A stretch of DNA of 64,000 bases from Marinigracilibium pacificum (GCF_012926615.1 NZ_JABBNU010000008.1:186001-250000), one strand, 5' to 3'; numbered from the stretch's first letter, positions 45,818 to 56,850 are shown. The notes: generated by a model from the sequence alone, not told the origin. Made by a program: numbers and translations.

Positions 45818-47161
45818 CTAAGTTATTTTAACAGTACTATTTTCTTCAGCAAACTCTGCAGAAATCTCTTCCAAAGACCTCCCTTTTGTTTCTGGCATCA
45901 TTTTCCACACATATAATAATTGTAGAACCATCATGAAAGCAAAAAACAGAAATATAGACGATGCTTCAAATACACTAACAAAATATGGAAATGTATTTGC
46001 TATTATTGCAGCCAGGATCCAATGAATAAAACTTCCGAACGATTGCCCAACGGCACGAATATCATTAGGGAATATTTCTGAAATAAAAACCCAGATAACA
46101 GCTCCCTGAGACATTGCAAAAAACGATATATAGGCAAATAAATATACTGGTAATAAACTAAACTTTTCTATATAGAAGGAATAGGCAACCAGCGATAATG
46201 ACACTATCAATCCAAACGAACCTATATACATTAATTTCTTTCTACCTACCCTGTCAATAAAATACATTCCAAGCAGAGTAAAAATGAGATTCATAAATCC
46301 AATTCCGGCAGTTGACAACAATGCGGAACTACCACTGGCACCTGTCAAATTAAATATTCGTGGTGCATAATATATAATCGCATTTATTCCTGAGAATTGA
46401 TTAAAGAAGGCAAATAGAAATACCAACATGAACTGAAAATTATATTGGCCATCAAACGCCTTTCTGATGCCTGAGGCATTTTCAGATCCAGCTGATTGTC
46501 TTATCGACATTATAGCTTGATCAACACTTTCAGGAGCTATTATTTCAAGGACTTTTCGTGCCTCCTCTTCGTTGTGTTTTTTAATTATTAGCCACCTGGG
46601 ACTCCTGGGAACCCGTATTACCATAGTAAGAAAAAAAAGTGCCGGAACTGCCTCCACTCCTAACATCCATCTCCATGAATTTACACTTACACCATCTAAA
46701 AAATAATTAGATACATAGGCAATTAAAATCCCCAGTACTACATTAAACTGAAATAACGCTACTAACTGGCCTCTTTTATTCGCTGGTGAGATTTCAGATA
46801 TATACATTGGGGCAACTACTGAAGATGTTCCAACGCCGATTCCACCAATAAACCTGAAAAACATAAATAAATACTGATCAGTTGCCAATGCAGAACCAAG
46901 GGCTGAAATCAAATACAGGGCAGCTACCCAGATTAATGTCCTTTTTCGTCCTAGTTTATCTGAAGGAATACCTCCAAACAACGCACCTATGACAGTACCG
47001 TAAAGAGCAATTGCAATGGCTAATCCATGATTGAAATCATCCAGATTCCACACATTTTGTATGGCTTGTTCTGCACCAGATATAACTGCTGTGTCAAACC
47101 CAAAAAGGAAACCTCCAAGTGCGACGGTAATCGACCAAAGTAAAATTTTATGGCTGCTCAT
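45818..47161 (-). CDS. Sugar porter family MFS transporter
   Basis: 447 residues with twelve transmembrane helices. Sugar-porter signatures are present: ALGGFLFGFDTAVISGAE, PSDKLGRKRTL, RFIGGIGVGTSSVVAPMYIS, EISPANKRGQLVALFQ, VPRSPRWL, QFSGINAIIYYAPRIF and PETKGRSLEEI. It imports a monosaccharide or small sugar by proton symport; fructose is the likely substrate because a fructokinase and GH32 follow. It is the first gene of that operon and divergent from the DUF6377 regulator. Confidence 0.88.
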   Translation of the reverse strand: MSSHKILLWSITVALGGFLFGFDTAVISGAEQAIQNVWNLDDFNHGLAIAIALYGTVIGALFGGIPSDKLGRKRTLIWVAALYLISALGSALATDQYLFMFFRFIGGIGVGTSSVVAPMYISEISPANKRGQLVALFQFNVVLGILIAYVSNYFLDGVSVNSWRWMLGVEAVPALFFLTMVIRVPRSPRWLIIKKHNEEEARKVLEIIAPESVDQAIMSIRQSAGSENASGIRKAFDGQYNFQFMLVFLFAFFNQFSGINAIIYYAPRIFNLTGASGSSALLSTAGIGFMNLIFTLLGMYFIDRVGRKKLMYIGSFGLIVSLSLVAYSFYIEKFSLLPVYLFAYISFFAMSQGAVIWVFISEIFPNDIRAVGQSFGSFIHWILAAIIANTFPYFVSVFEASSIFLFFAFMMVLQLLYVWKMMPETKGRSLEEISAEFAEENSTVKIT

Positions 47162-47375
47162 ATATCAGAACTATCTGATTTATATACATATTAACTTATT
47201 AATTGATAAATAAAAAGGGTAATGGGTCATATATAAATTGGGCAATTCTAATCGAGCTTAATAGGCTTTTCTATTTTAAGACCAAAAGAATTTACAAATT
47301 GACTATTTGGAATGCTGGTTGAATTAAAATAGCTTTAGTTTTACAATTATTTTTTAATAGAAGTACTTGATATAA

Positions 47376-48983
47376 ATGAAAAATATCTGTTTGATAGCAA
47401 TTTTCTTTTTAATAGGCACAATACCAGCATTTGCTTACGAACAGGATAGTACCCTAATAAAGCTTGACTCTGTTCTTAAACACAAGGAGGTCTTTGAAAA
47501 TGAAAGGCTTGAAACAATAAAAAGTCTTAAGCAGCGGTTAAATGCAAGCCCCGGAACAAGCAATGAAATAAAGTTTGGACTCTACAATCAACTATATAAA
47601 AACTATAGGAGTTTTATTTATGATTCAGCTTTCATTTATGCTCAAAAAATGATTGATCTGGGATATGAGATGAATGATTCATCAAAAATAGGGCATGCAA
47701 AAAATCAACTAGGCTTTATTTTGTTGTCTTCAGGAATGTTTAAAGAAACTTTTGATACCCTAAAAACTGTTAGTGTTTCTCATTTAAACGATTCAAGTAA
47801 AATAGAATATTACGCACTAATGGCCAGAGCGCTATATGATCTTTGTGACTATAACCATGATCAATTTTATTGTGACTTTTATACTGAAGATGCTAACAAA
47901 TATATTGACTTCGCTGCAAACCTGGCAAAACCAGACTCATATCAATATTTGTATTTAAATGGGCTTAAATCATTAAGATCACAAGACCTTGAAACTTCCA
48001 TTAATTATTTGAATAAACTTTTTGAAGGAACTGTCACACTAACTGATCATCAGTCTGCCATATCTTTTTCTACTCTCGGTTATGAATATCTTATTTTAGG
48101 CGATTCTGCAAAAGCAATCACCCTATTGGCAAAAGCCAGTATTGCCGACGTGAGTTCGGCTGTCAAGGAAACTTCTGCTTTAACAACTCTTGCAAGACTT
48201 TTATATGCCAGAGGAGATATTGAAAAAGCTTATAACTATATTAATCATTCAATGGATGATGCTACTTTTTATGGTGCCAGACAACGAATAAATGAAGTAG
48301 GAAATGTTCTTCCAATTATTGCTTCAGCCAGACTTAATACGGTTGAAGGCGAAAAGAAATCTTTACTTAATTATTCTATTGGTTTAACAATTCTATCTAT
48401 CCTCACAATTGTGTTTGCAATATTAACTTTTGTTCAAGCCAAAAGAATTAAGAATAAGGATCAGGTAATTCAGGCTAACCTTAATGAATTAAAAGATAAA
48501 AATGAAGAACTCATTGAGGCAAATAAAATTAAAGATGAATATCTAGGCTACTATTTTAGTATTAATTCAGAATACATTGCCAAACTTGAAAAACTTAAAG
48601 ATTCTATTGGTAGAAAGCTTAGCACAAACAAAACCGGAGACATTCAATACATTGTAAATAGAATCGATTTAAAAAAAGAACGGGAAGAACTTTATGTAAG
48701 TTTTGATAAAGTGTTCTTAAAGCTTTTTCCGGAATTCATAAACGAGTTCAATGCACTCTTTGAACCAAAAGATCAAACCAAAGTTGAAGACGATCAATTA
48801 TTGAATACTGAATTAAGAATTTTTGCCTTAATAAGAATGGGGATAACAGACAGTGACAAACTTGCCAATATCCTTGGGTATTCTGTTAACACCATTTATG
48901 CTTATAAAAACAGAATCAAGAATAAATCAATAGTTCCAAATGAAGAGTTTGAGAAAAGAATCATGGCTATCAAATCTTCATAA
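47376..48983 (+). CDS. DUF6377-type regulator: TPR, one TM helix, C-terminal HTH
   Basis: 535 residues with a signal peptide (MKNICLIAIFFLIGTIPAFA). TPR-like helices fill residues about 30-320. A transmembrane helix (IGLTILSILTIVFAILTFV, about 330-350) and a coiled coil follow. The cytoplasmic C-terminus has FLKLFPEFINEFNALF, then ELRIFALIRMGITDSDKLAN and ILGYSVNTIYAYKNRIKNKS, a LuxR-like helix-turn-helix. Proteins of this kind border carbohydrate loci in Bacteroidota and are thought to sense sugar in the periplasm while binding DNA inside. It lies between the GH32 operon and the SusCD operon, positioned to control both. Confidence 0.8.
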   Translation: MKNICLIAIFFLIGTIPAFAYEQDSTLIKLDSVLKHKEVFENERLETIKSLKQRLNASPGTSNEIKFGLYNQLYKNYRSFIYDSAFIYAQKMIDLGYEMNDSSKIGHAKNQLGFILLSSGMFKETFDTLKTVSVSHLNDSSKIEYYALMARALYDLCDYNHDQFYCDFYTEDANKYIDFAANLAKPDSYQYLYLNGLKSLRSQDLETSINYLNKLFEGTVTLTDHQSAISFSTLGYEYLILGDSAKAITLLAKASIADVSSAVKETSALTTLARLLYARGDIEKAYNYINHSMDDATFYGARQRINEVGNVLPIIASARLNTVEGEKKSLLNYSIGLTILSILTIVFAILTFVQAKRIKNKDQVIQANLNELKDKNEELIEANKIKDEYLGYYFSINSEYIAKLEKLKDSIGRKLSTNKTGDIQYIVNRIDLKKEREELYVSFDKVFLKLFPEFINEFNALFEPKDQTKVEDDQLLNTELRIFALIRMGITDSDKLANILGYSVNTIYAYKNRIKNKSIVPNEEFEKRIMAIKSS

Positions 48984-49266
48984 ATAATGTTACACGGTTA
49001 AATAATTCATTCCCTACCCCATCTAAAACAGGGCAAAACTCATAATAATCGTCAATATAATTTCTATATTTTCAATTCTATTAAATCCAAATAACTAGCT
49101 GTCTTACAGGTTTTTACAAAATATTACAGCCTGATATTTTCTATATTTAAGATATACTTTTTCATTTTCAATAGTTGTTAAAGCTCCTTTGTATAGTGTG
49201 ATCGGATAAATGTTTACCCAATCGTTTAGCTGATCAATACCCAATAAACTTTAACGAAAAACTGTT
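48984..49266 (+). promoter_or_regulatory. Upstream region of the GH97-SusCDE-GH13 operon
   Basis: This 283-base AT-rich gap contains no credible gene. It must hold the promoter and any operator of the polysaccharide locus. I see no exact TAnnTTTG element, repeat or hairpin strong enough to name. Confidence 0.3.
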
Positions 49267-51237
49267 GTGAAAATACTTTTTAAGATCTTGCTTTTAGGAG
49301 CATTATTATGGTCGTGCTCTACGCCCGAATCAGTTAATTCTCCAGACGGAAAAATTCAAGTCCTATTCAATATCAATGATGGTATACCGTATTATAGTGT
49401 TAAAAGAAATGATGAGCTCTTAATTGACAATTCAAAGCTTGGATTTAAACTTAAGAATGCAAATGACCTGTCTAATAATTTTGAAATTTCAAAAATAGAA
49501 AGGGATTGTGTTAACGAAACCTGGACTCAACCTTGGGGAGAAGTTAAAAACATCAGTAATCATTATAATTCCCTTGTAATTACTCTTCGTGAAAAATCTG
49601 ATGATCAACGCATAATCAAACTAAATTTTAGAGCTTATAACGATGGAGTAGGTTTCAGATATGAAATTCCTGAACAGCCAAACCTTGATTCCATTATAAT
49701 AGATGATGAGTTAACAGAGTTTAACTTTATAAAAAACTTTAAATCCTGGTGGATCCCTGCTTATGGAGATGACGTTGATTCTGAACACCTTTTCAAATCT
49801 AATTCTCTAAACGATCTAAAAGAAACTGTCCATACTCCACTAACAATGGAATATGGTGATGACCTGTTTCTAAGTATTCATGAAGCAGCTTTGGTCAACT
49901 ATTCAGCAATGACCCTCACATCACAGGGTACAAAACTTAAATGCGAATTAGTACCATGGTCTACAGGCGAAAAAGTAAGAACATCTGCTCCTATGGTCAC
50001 TCCATGGAGAACCATTCAAATAGCAGAAAGTGCAGGAGATTTAATTACTTCCTACCTTATTTTAAACCTCAACGAACCAAGTAAAATCGAAAACCTTTCA
50101 TGGGTTAACCCAGGTAAATACAATGGAATCTGGTGGGGCATGCATTTAGGTCATCAAACATGGAACTTAGGCCCGAATCATGGAGCTACAACTGAAAATG
50201 TAAAAGAGCTAATCGATTTTGCTGCTGAAAACAACATGAAGGGAGTACTAGTTGAAGGCTGGAATCAGGGCTGGGAAGACTGGAACTTTAATTTCACTAC
50301 ACCATATGAGGACTTCGATATTAAATGGCTAACAGAATATGCCCGTTCAAAAGGTGTTTCAATTATCGGACACCATGAAACAGGTGGAAATATTGACAAC
50401 TACGAAGCACAATTAACGGATGCTTTTGAATACTACCACAACCTGGGTATCCATGCTGTAAAAACAGGTTATGTTACAAAAAAACCTAATGGAAAGGAAT
50501 GGCATCAAGGACAATACATGGTTAATCACCAAAACAAAGTATTGGAACTGGCGGCAAAATATCAAATCATGCTCGATGTTCACGAACCGGTGAAAGGAAC
50601 AGGGCTAAGAAGAACCTATCCAAATATGATGACTCAGGAAGGCGCCAGAGGTACTGAGTATGATGCCTGGAGTGAAGGAAACCCTCCTGAACACACTGTA
50701 ATATTACCATTTACAAGATGTCTTGCAGGACCAATGGATTATACACCTGGTATTTTTGATATCCTGATCGAGGAAAAGCCAGAAAATCGTGTGCACTCAA
50801 CACTAGCAAAACAACTTTCTTTATATGTAACCATCTACAGTCCATTGCAAATGGTAACTGACCTGCCGGAAAATTATAAAAATCATCCAGCCTTCCAGTT
50901 TATCCGTGACGTTCCGACCGATTGGGAAAAATCAATTGTCTTGAATGGACAGATAGGAGACTATGTAACAATTGTAAGAAAAGATAGAAACAGCGATGAC
51001 TGGTACTTAGGAAGCTCAACAGATGAAAATTCACGATCATTTGATGTTGATCTTAACTTTTTACTTCCAGACAAAAAATATCTGGCTCAGATTTATGCTG
51101 ATGCAGAAGATACTAATCTGGAAACAAACCCAACATCCTACATTATAAAACAAGACACAGTTACATCTAATAATTCATTACCTATCCGATTAGCTGGTGG
51201 CGGCGGTCAGGCAATTCGTTTTCATTTGCTTGATTAA
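49267..51237 (+). CDS. GH97 alpha-glucosidase lipoprotein (SusB-like)
   Basis: 656 residues, starting with GTG at 49267; the lipobox ends at LLWSC (Cys17). The N-terminal beta-sandwich of GH97 (SPDGKIQVLFNINDGIPYYS) leads into the (beta/alpha)8 barrel. Conserved pieces are NGIWWGMHLGHQTWNLGPNH, GVLVEGWNQGWEDW, IIGHHETGGN, and DVHEPVKGTGLRRTYPN, then TQEGARGTEYDAW. The Glu in HEP and TQEG fits the inverting SusB subgroup. It would release glucose from alpha-glucan oligosaccharides. First gene of the plus-strand locus, 33 bases before susC. Confidence 0.88.
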   Translation: MKILFKILLLGALLWSCSTPESVNSPDGKIQVLFNINDGIPYYSVKRNDELLIDNSKLGFKLKNANDLSNNFEISKIERDCVNETWTQPWGEVKNISNHYNSLVITLREKSDDQRIIKLNFRAYNDGVGFRYEIPEQPNLDSIIIDDELTEFNFIKNFKSWWIPAYGDDVDSEHLFKSNSLNDLKETVHTPLTMEYGDDLFLSIHEAALVNYSAMTLTSQGTKLKCELVPWSTGEKVRTSAPMVTPWRTIQIAESAGDLITSYLILNLNEPSKIENLSWVNPGKYNGIWWGMHLGHQTWNLGPNHGATTENVKELIDFAAENNMKGVLVEGWNQGWEDWNFNFTTPYEDFDIKWLTEYARSKGVSIIGHHETGGNIDNYEAQLTDAFEYYHNLGIHAVKTGYVTKKPNGKEWHQGQYMVNHQNKVLELAAKYQIMLDVHEPVKGTGLRRTYPNMMTQEGARGTEYDAWSEGNPPEHTVILPFTRCLAGPMDYTPGIFDILIEEKPENRVHSTLAKQLSLYVTIYSPLQMVTDLPENYKNHPAFQFIRDVPTDWEKSIVLNGQIGDYVTIVRKDRNSDDWYLGSSTDENSRSFDVDLNFLLPDKKYLAQIYADAEDTNLETNPTSYIIKQDTVTSNNSLPIRLAGGGGQAIRFHLLD

Positions 51238-51270
51238 GAAATTCATGAAATACCCAAAACTTAAATAAAT

Positions 51271-54231
51271 ATGATTAAACACCTAAATCACAAACTATGG
51301 TATCTTTTGCTGGTCTGGCTTTGTACCACGCTGACTTCTGCAAATGTATACGCACAAACTGTTTCCGGAACAGTAACTGATTCTGAAACAGGAGAAACTC
51401 TTCCCGGAGCAACCATACTTGTTCAGGGAACTGACAAAGGAACTGTTACCGACGCAAACGGTAAATATTCGCTACCCTTACCTGATGGTCAGCATACATT
51501 GCATATATCATTTGTAGGATATATCTCACAGCAAATCCAGATTCAGGGAAGAAGCAAAATTGACGTTTCTCTTCAACTAGATATCTCTTCATTAAGTGAA
51601 GTGGTCGTAGTTGGTTATGGTACTCAAAAGAAAAAAGATGTTACTGGTGCTGTTTCAAGCATCGATAGTAAAGATCTTAACCAGGGAGCAATAACAAACC
51701 CTCTACAGCAAATTTCGGGTAAAGCTGCCGGTGTTAATATAAATCAGATAGGCAGCGAACCAGGATCTTCACCAAATGTCAGAATCAGGGGTATAACCTC
51801 GTTAATCGGAGGAAATGACCCACTAGTTGTTGTTGATGGTATCCAGGGAAACATGGATCTGTTAAATCAGGTTCCACCTTCAGAAATTGAATCCATTGAC
51901 ATCCTTAAAGATGCATCAGCCACAGCAATTTATGGTTCAAGAGGTGCTCCAGGTGTTATTATAATTACAACAAAATCATCGAAAGAAGGAAAAACAAGTG
52001 TAGAATACAGCGCAACGGCTTCTATGGACTTCCTTGCTAATAAACTTGACATATTTTCTGCTGATCAGTGGAGAGAACAAGCTGACCTTTGGGGTGTTCC
52101 CGTATCTGCTGACCATGGTTCTGATACAGACTGGTATGACCTGTTAACTCAAACCGGAAACACTCAAAATCATACTATTTCTTTTGGAGGAGGTTCTTCA
52201 AACTTTAATTATAGAGCCTCGGTATCTGCAATTTTACAGGATGGTGTAGTAATAAATAGTAGTAATGATAACTATATCGCAAGAATTCAAGCTACCCAAA
52301 GAGCATTAGACGATAAACTTACTTTGACTATCAATCTAAACAATAGTATTAGAAAAAATATTGGTAGCCCTGGTTCTGTCGGAAGAGCTTCATTCACTTC
52401 AAACCTGATCACTAATACATATGTATCAAAGCCTACTGATCCGGTTTTATTCTCTGACGGAAGCTATTATTTTGATGAAAATGTGTTCCAATACATCAAT
52501 CCATATGCTGTTGCGGAAACTATCGTAAACGAAAGCGAAACACACACTCAATTTGGTAGTCTTAAGGCTGATCTTGAACTGATCGAAGGACTAACCCTTG
52601 GGTGGTTTGGTAGCTGGAGAAAGGTTGATAACAACTCAGGATATTTTGCTCCTTCAAGTTCAACAATTCCTTTTGCAGTAGACAATGATGGTGTGGCTAA
52701 TGTAAACACCAATTTGACTGATGAAAAATTGATGGACATCAGTATCAATTATAAAAAGTCTATTGATGATCATTCATTCAACATTCTTGGTGTATATGAG
52801 TGGCAAGGACAAGTATATCAAGGTCACTTTGCTCAGGCTAAAGGATTTATAAACGATATTACTACATATAATGCCCTTCAATTAGGATCAATTGACAAAG
52901 TTTTACCTGGAGATATTTCTTCATATAAGAATGACAGAAAGTTGGTTTCATTCCTTGGAAGATTGAACTACACCTATGCTGATAAATACATATTCACTGC
53001 CAGTGTTCGTAGAGATGGTTCGTCTGTTTTTGGTGCAGACCACAAATGGGGAACCTTTCCATCAGCATCTTTGGCATGGATCCTTAGCAATGAAAATTTC
53101 ATTGGTGACAAGGCTTTAATTTCAAACTTAAAATTGCGTGTCGGTTACGGTGTTACCGGTAACCAGCAAGGACTTTACCCTCAACAATCTCTACAGTTAG
53201 TAGGCTACGGAGGCACAACATATTTTGGTGGTGAGTTGATCAACAACTATGTAGTAACTCAAAATGCGAATAGCAACTTGAGATGGGAAACAAGATACCA
53301 AACCAACGTAGGTATTGATTTCGGGTTCTTTGACGACAAGCTGACCGGTACTATCGATGCTTATTCAGCAGTAACTAAAAACTTACTCTTTAATTATACA
53401 GTTCCACAACCACCTTATCCTTATGATCAGATTACGGCAAATGTTGGTAGTCTAAAAAATGAAGGGATTGAATTCTCTCTTTTCTACAACATGAAACCAA
53501 GCAGTGATCTGTCTATAACTCTTGGTGGAAACTTCACCTTAATGAGAAATGAAGTATTGGAGCTAGGTGGAAATATCAACGGTATAAATGTTGAAACTGA
53601 CTATGTAAGCTGGGGATACAACTCATTCCTTGTGGAAGGTCAACCTATCGGCTCTTATTACATCTTACAAAATGATGGTAAGGATGCTGATACTAATGAA
53701 GAACTTGTTGCCGACTTGAATGGAGATGGAATTATTGATCAAAGCAGCCGAAGCGAAGATCGCTATTATGCAGGAAACGCACTTCCTACATACACATTCG
53801 CCTTTACTCCATCATTAAAATATAAAAACTTTGATCTTTCCATGGTTTGGAGAGGTTCGGGAGGAAATAAAATCTACAACAAAATTAATAAGGATTTCAG
53901 CTTATTTGAAAACCTTGGGAAATCAAATATGCTTTCAAGCTCAACTGATCTGGGTTTATATACCACAAAATATGAATCAGATCTGTGGTTAGAAGATGGG
54001 AGCTTTGTACGATTTGAAAACCTGACTGTCGGATACACTTTCGATACACAGAATATCAAATATGTCAATTCACTTAGACTTTCACTAACTGGAAACAACC
54101 TGTTGCTTTTCACAAAATATACTGGTCTTGATCCTGAATTGAATCTTTCAGGAGGTAACGGCTCAGGTTATGATGCCGGAATGTACCCAAGAACAAGAAG
54201 TGTAGCATTGGGATTAAATGTTTCCTTTTAA
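51271..54231 (+). CDS. susC: SusC/RagA-family TonB-linked outer-membrane transporter
   Basis: 986 residues. Signal peptide ending at VYAQ, then the carboxypeptidase-like domain (VSGTVTDSETGETLPGATIL, GKYSLPLPDGQHTLHISFVG). The SusC hallmark EVVVVGYGTQKKKDVTGAVS marks the TonB-box region and plug start, and PNVRIRGITSLIGGNDPLVV with DILKDASATAIYGSRGAPGV complete the plug. The barrel ends in MYPRTRSVALGLNVSF. It imports oligosaccharides, here probably alpha-glucans, through the outer membrane together with the SusD lid protein encoded 18 bases downstream. Confidence 0.95.
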   Translation: MIKHLNHKLWYLLLVWLCTTLTSANVYAQTVSGTVTDSETGETLPGATILVQGTDKGTVTDANGKYSLPLPDGQHTLHISFVGYISQQIQIQGRSKIDVSLQLDISSLSEVVVVGYGTQKKKDVTGAVSSIDSKDLNQGAITNPLQQISGKAAGVNINQIGSEPGSSPNVRIRGITSLIGGNDPLVVVDGIQGNMDLLNQVPPSEIESIDILKDASATAIYGSRGAPGVIIITTKSSKEGKTSVEYSATASMDFLANKLDIFSADQWREQADLWGVPVSADHGSDTDWYDLLTQTGNTQNHTISFGGGSSNFNYRASVSAILQDGVVINSSNDNYIARIQATQRALDDKLTLTINLNNSIRKNIGSPGSVGRASFTSNLITNTYVSKPTDPVLFSDGSYYFDENVFQYINPYAVAETIVNESETHTQFGSLKADLELIEGLTLGWFGSWRKVDNNSGYFAPSSSTIPFAVDNDGVANVNTNLTDEKLMDISINYKKSIDDHSFNILGVYEWQGQVYQGHFAQAKGFINDITTYNALQLGSIDKVLPGDISSYKNDRKLVSFLGRLNYTYADKYIFTASVRRDGSSVFGADHKWGTFPSASLAWILSNENFIGDKALISNLKLRVGYGVTGNQQGLYPQQSLQLVGYGGTTYFGGELINNYVVTQNANSNLRWETRYQTNVGIDFGFFDDKLTGTIDAYSAVTKNLLFNYTVPQPPYPYDQITANVGSLKNEGIEFSLFYNMKPSSDLSITLGGNFTLMRNEVLELGGNINGINVETDYVSWGYNSFLVEGQPIGSYYILQNDGKDADTNEELVADLNGDGIIDQSSRSEDRYYAGNALPTYTFAFTPSLKYKNFDLSMVWRGSGGNKIYNKINKDFSLFENLGKSNMLSSSTDLGLYTTKYESDLWLEDGSFVRFENLTVGYTFDTQNIKYVNSLRLSLTGNNLLLFTKYTGLDPELNLSGGNGSGYDAGMYPRTRSVALGLNVSF

Positions 54232-54249
54232 TCAAAACTGAATAGACAA

Positions 54250-55755
54250 ATGAAAAAATTATATATAACATCCATATTAGCTTCAATTCTGGTATTTAGC
54301 TGTACTGATATTGAAGAAAATGTATACGATAAATACTCTGCAAATGACTTCTATGGTTCCGAAGAAGGTTCTAATGCTGCATTAGCGAGTGTATATGCTC
54401 AATTGCCTGGAAACTGGAACGGTGTAGGATATGCCGGTGCTGACAGAGGCTGGTATGACCTAAATAGTATGTCGAGCGATGAACAGGTTATCCCCCATCG
54501 AAATACTGGTGATTGGGAACTTGATTTCGCCCGTCTGTATAAACGAGAGTGGTTACCTAGTGATGGGTTTATTTCAAATACCTGGAATTGGTTATACCGT
54601 TCGATATTCCTGGCTAACCTGGCTATCGAACAATTGGAGGGAGCTAACGCTGAAGCATCTAAAATCGCTGAAGCTCATGTATTAAGAGCATTTTACTATT
54701 ATTTGTTGATTGATGATTTTGGTGATGTTCCATTTTACACTGAAAATAACCTCGCTGTAGATCAAATTCCTCAGGAAAGCAGGGAATATATATTTAATTT
54801 TCTGGTAGAAGAACTAAACAATTATGTTGAAGATCTGAGCCCTTCAAAAGGTGGTGATTACTATGGCAGGTTTAATAAATGGGCAGGATATGCATTACTT
54901 GCCAAACTTTATCTGAACGCTGAAGTATATACCGGCACACCAATGTATACCGAATGTCTTGAAGTTTGTAATAAAATTGATGAAGGTGGATTTTCATTAC
55001 ACTCAAGCGCAGAGGACAGTAATTTACCTTTAGGATCAAAATACTACGAACTATTTGGAGATATAGCACCTGATGATGAAACCATACTTGCAATTTATAC
55101 AACTGTTGATGTCGTTGGAAGAAATATATTCTCAATCAGAAGCCTTGGAGGTACTGATGGCACCCTTTTAGTTGGATATGGAGCATGGAATGGTTCAGTT
55201 GTTCCTAAAGATTTCGTTGAAAAATTCGATGACAATGACATCAGAAAAAGGCAATTCCGATATGGTGCTGATCCTTACGGTCCAAAGCCTGCAGGATTTA
55301 TTAATTACTCTTTAGATATAGACAACCTTGATAACCCGGGTGCAGATCGAAATGCAGGTGCAAGGAACCTGAAGTTCTGGCCGGTAGAACCAATGAATAG
55401 TGGTGGAGCATCAAACGATTTCCCAATTTATCGCTACGCAGATATCTTATTAATGAAAGCTGAGTGTCTGGTTAGAACAAATAATGCCAGTGCCGCTAAG
55501 CCTTTCATTGATCAGGTTAGAGAACGTGCAGGACTTAATGCTTTGGCGTCAGAACCTACACTTGAAGACATCTATAATGAAAGAGGTTTTGAATTGGCAT
55601 GGGAAGGACACCGTCGTCAGGATATGATCAGGTTTGGAACATTTACAGAAACCCATGGTCTAGCTCCTGCTGTTGACGATCATTTCTTGCTTTTCCCAAT
55701 TCCAACTTCGGCTTTGAATGCCAATTCCAATTTAGTTCAAAACCCAGGTTATTAA
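54250..55755 (+). CDS. susD: SusD/RagB-family surface glycan-binding lipoprotein
   Basis: 501 residues; the lipobox ends at LVFSC (Cys18). The SusD TPR-rich fold is evident: GSEEGSNAALASVYAQLPG, IAEAHVLRAFYYYLLIDDFG, DVPFYTENN, GRFNKWAGYALLAKLYLNAE, and the C-terminal RYADILLMKAECLVRTNNAS with YNERGFELAWEGHRRQDMIR. It forms the lid over SusC and binds starch-like glycans at the cell surface. Same operon as susC. Confidence 0.95.
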   Translation: MKKLYITSILASILVFSCTDIEENVYDKYSANDFYGSEEGSNAALASVYAQLPGNWNGVGYAGADRGWYDLNSMSSDEQVIPHRNTGDWELDFARLYKREWLPSDGFISNTWNWLYRSIFLANLAIEQLEGANAEASKIAEAHVLRAFYYYLLIDDFGDVPFYTENNLAVDQIPQESREYIFNFLVEELNNYVEDLSPSKGGDYYGRFNKWAGYALLAKLYLNAEVYTGTPMYTECLEVCNKIDEGGFSLHSSAEDSNLPLGSKYYELFGDIAPDDETILAIYTTVDVVGRNIFSIRSLGGTDGTLLVGYGAWNGSVVPKDFVEKFDDNDIRKRQFRYGADPYGPKPAGFINYSLDIDNLDNPGADRNAGARNLKFWPVEPMNSGGASNDFPIYRYADILLMKAECLVRTNNASAAKPFIDQVRERAGLNALASEPTLEDIYNERGFELAWEGHRRQDMIRFGTFTETHGLAPAVDDHFLLFPIPTSALNANSNLVQNPGY

Positions 55756-55766
55756 ACTGACTTAAC

Positions 55767-56843
55767 ATGAAAAAACTATTAAAATATATACCCGTACTAA
55801 TCATTTCCATTGTGTTCAGTGGCTGTAATGATGATCCGGAATTAACAGTACTTCAACCGGTGTCTTTTTCATCTGAAATTACGGCAACACCAAACAGTAT
55901 TCTAATCTCCGAGCCTGATACTAGTAACATTTTACTTACTGTAGATTGGCCAGCTGTAGACTACCACAGAGATGTACCTGTAACTTATTCTATTCAGATA
56001 ACAACTCCTGGAGATACCGCTTTATGGAATAATGCATGGGAAAAAATAGTAGGTGATGACATCCTGACGGCCGGATTGACAGGAAAAGAACTAAATACAA
56101 TTGCTATAGAAAAATTTGGTATCGCTCCGGAAGAATCTGGCATTCTTGCTATTAGAGTAAAATCTTATGTTGATAGAGCTGCATTTTCTCAGCCTGTTAC
56201 TTTTGAAGTAACTCCGTATGAGGTGATTACCAGCTATCCAAGCTTATACATTGCAGGTGATTTTCAAGGTTGGAATATCTCTAATGCTGCAACTATTGTA
56301 TCAGTTGAAGATAACGGAATCTATGAGGGATATTTATACCTGCCTGAAGGTGGTACTAATGAATTTAAAGTCTATGCTCAACCAGACTGGGCACCTGTTT
56401 CTTATGGTGATGGCGGTAATGGAACTGTGATAGAAGCAAATTATGCCGGAGGAAACTTCATAGCTCCTTCTTCAGGTTACTATTTATTTTCTGTTGACCT
56501 CAACACAATGACCTACCTGTTAATTAAAACAGAATGGGGAATCATTGGTGCTGCAACTCCATCTGGTTGGGATGCTGATACCGATCTTACTTACGATGAA
56601 AACTCTCAGTCATGGAAGGTAACAGCTGATATGATTGCTAATGGATCATTCAAATTCAGAGCTAATGATGGGTGGCAGATAGATTTTGGTATTGACGAGG
56701 AAGGTAATTTAGCTTATGCTAATCACCCATGGTTAGATTATGTGGAACAACCTCACCTGACTGTCCCTGAAGATGGAAACTATACAATTACCCTGGACCT
56801 CCATATTCCAGGAAAATATACATACAGTATAGTAAAGAATTAA
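55767..56843 (+). CDS. SusE/SusF-family starch-binding surface lipoprotein
   Basis: 358 residues; the lipobox ends at IVFSGC (Cys20). An N-terminal SusE domain (about 30-150: SPETTVL-like beta-sandwich, seen as SEITATPNSILISEPDT and LTVDWPAVDYHRDVPVTYSI) is followed by two repeated carbohydrate-binding modules (YIAGDFQGWNISNAATIVSV, about 165-250, and GIIGAATPSGWDADTDLTYD, about 255-350). These two modules match SusE/SusF starch-binding repeats with exposed Trp residues. SusE proteins hold starch at the surface. It follows susD by 11 bases and precedes a hairpin. Confidence 0.85.
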   Translation: MKKLLKYIPVLIISIVFSGCNDDPELTVLQPVSFSSEITATPNSILISEPDTSNILLTVDWPAVDYHRDVPVTYSIQITTPGDTALWNNAWEKIVGDDILTAGLTGKELNTIAIEKFGIAPEESGILAIRVKSYVDRAAFSQPVTFEVTPYEVITSYPSLYIAGDFQGWNISNAATIVSVEDNGIYEGYLYLPEGGTNEFKVYAQPDWAPVSYGDGGNGTVIEANYAGGNFIAPSSGYYLFSVDLNTMTYLLIKTEWGIIGAATPSGWDADTDLTYDENSQSWKVTADMIANGSFKFRANDGWQIDFGIDEEGNLAYANHPWLDYVEQPHLTVPEDGNYTITLDLHIPGKYTYSIVKN

Positions 56844-56850
56844 AATATAA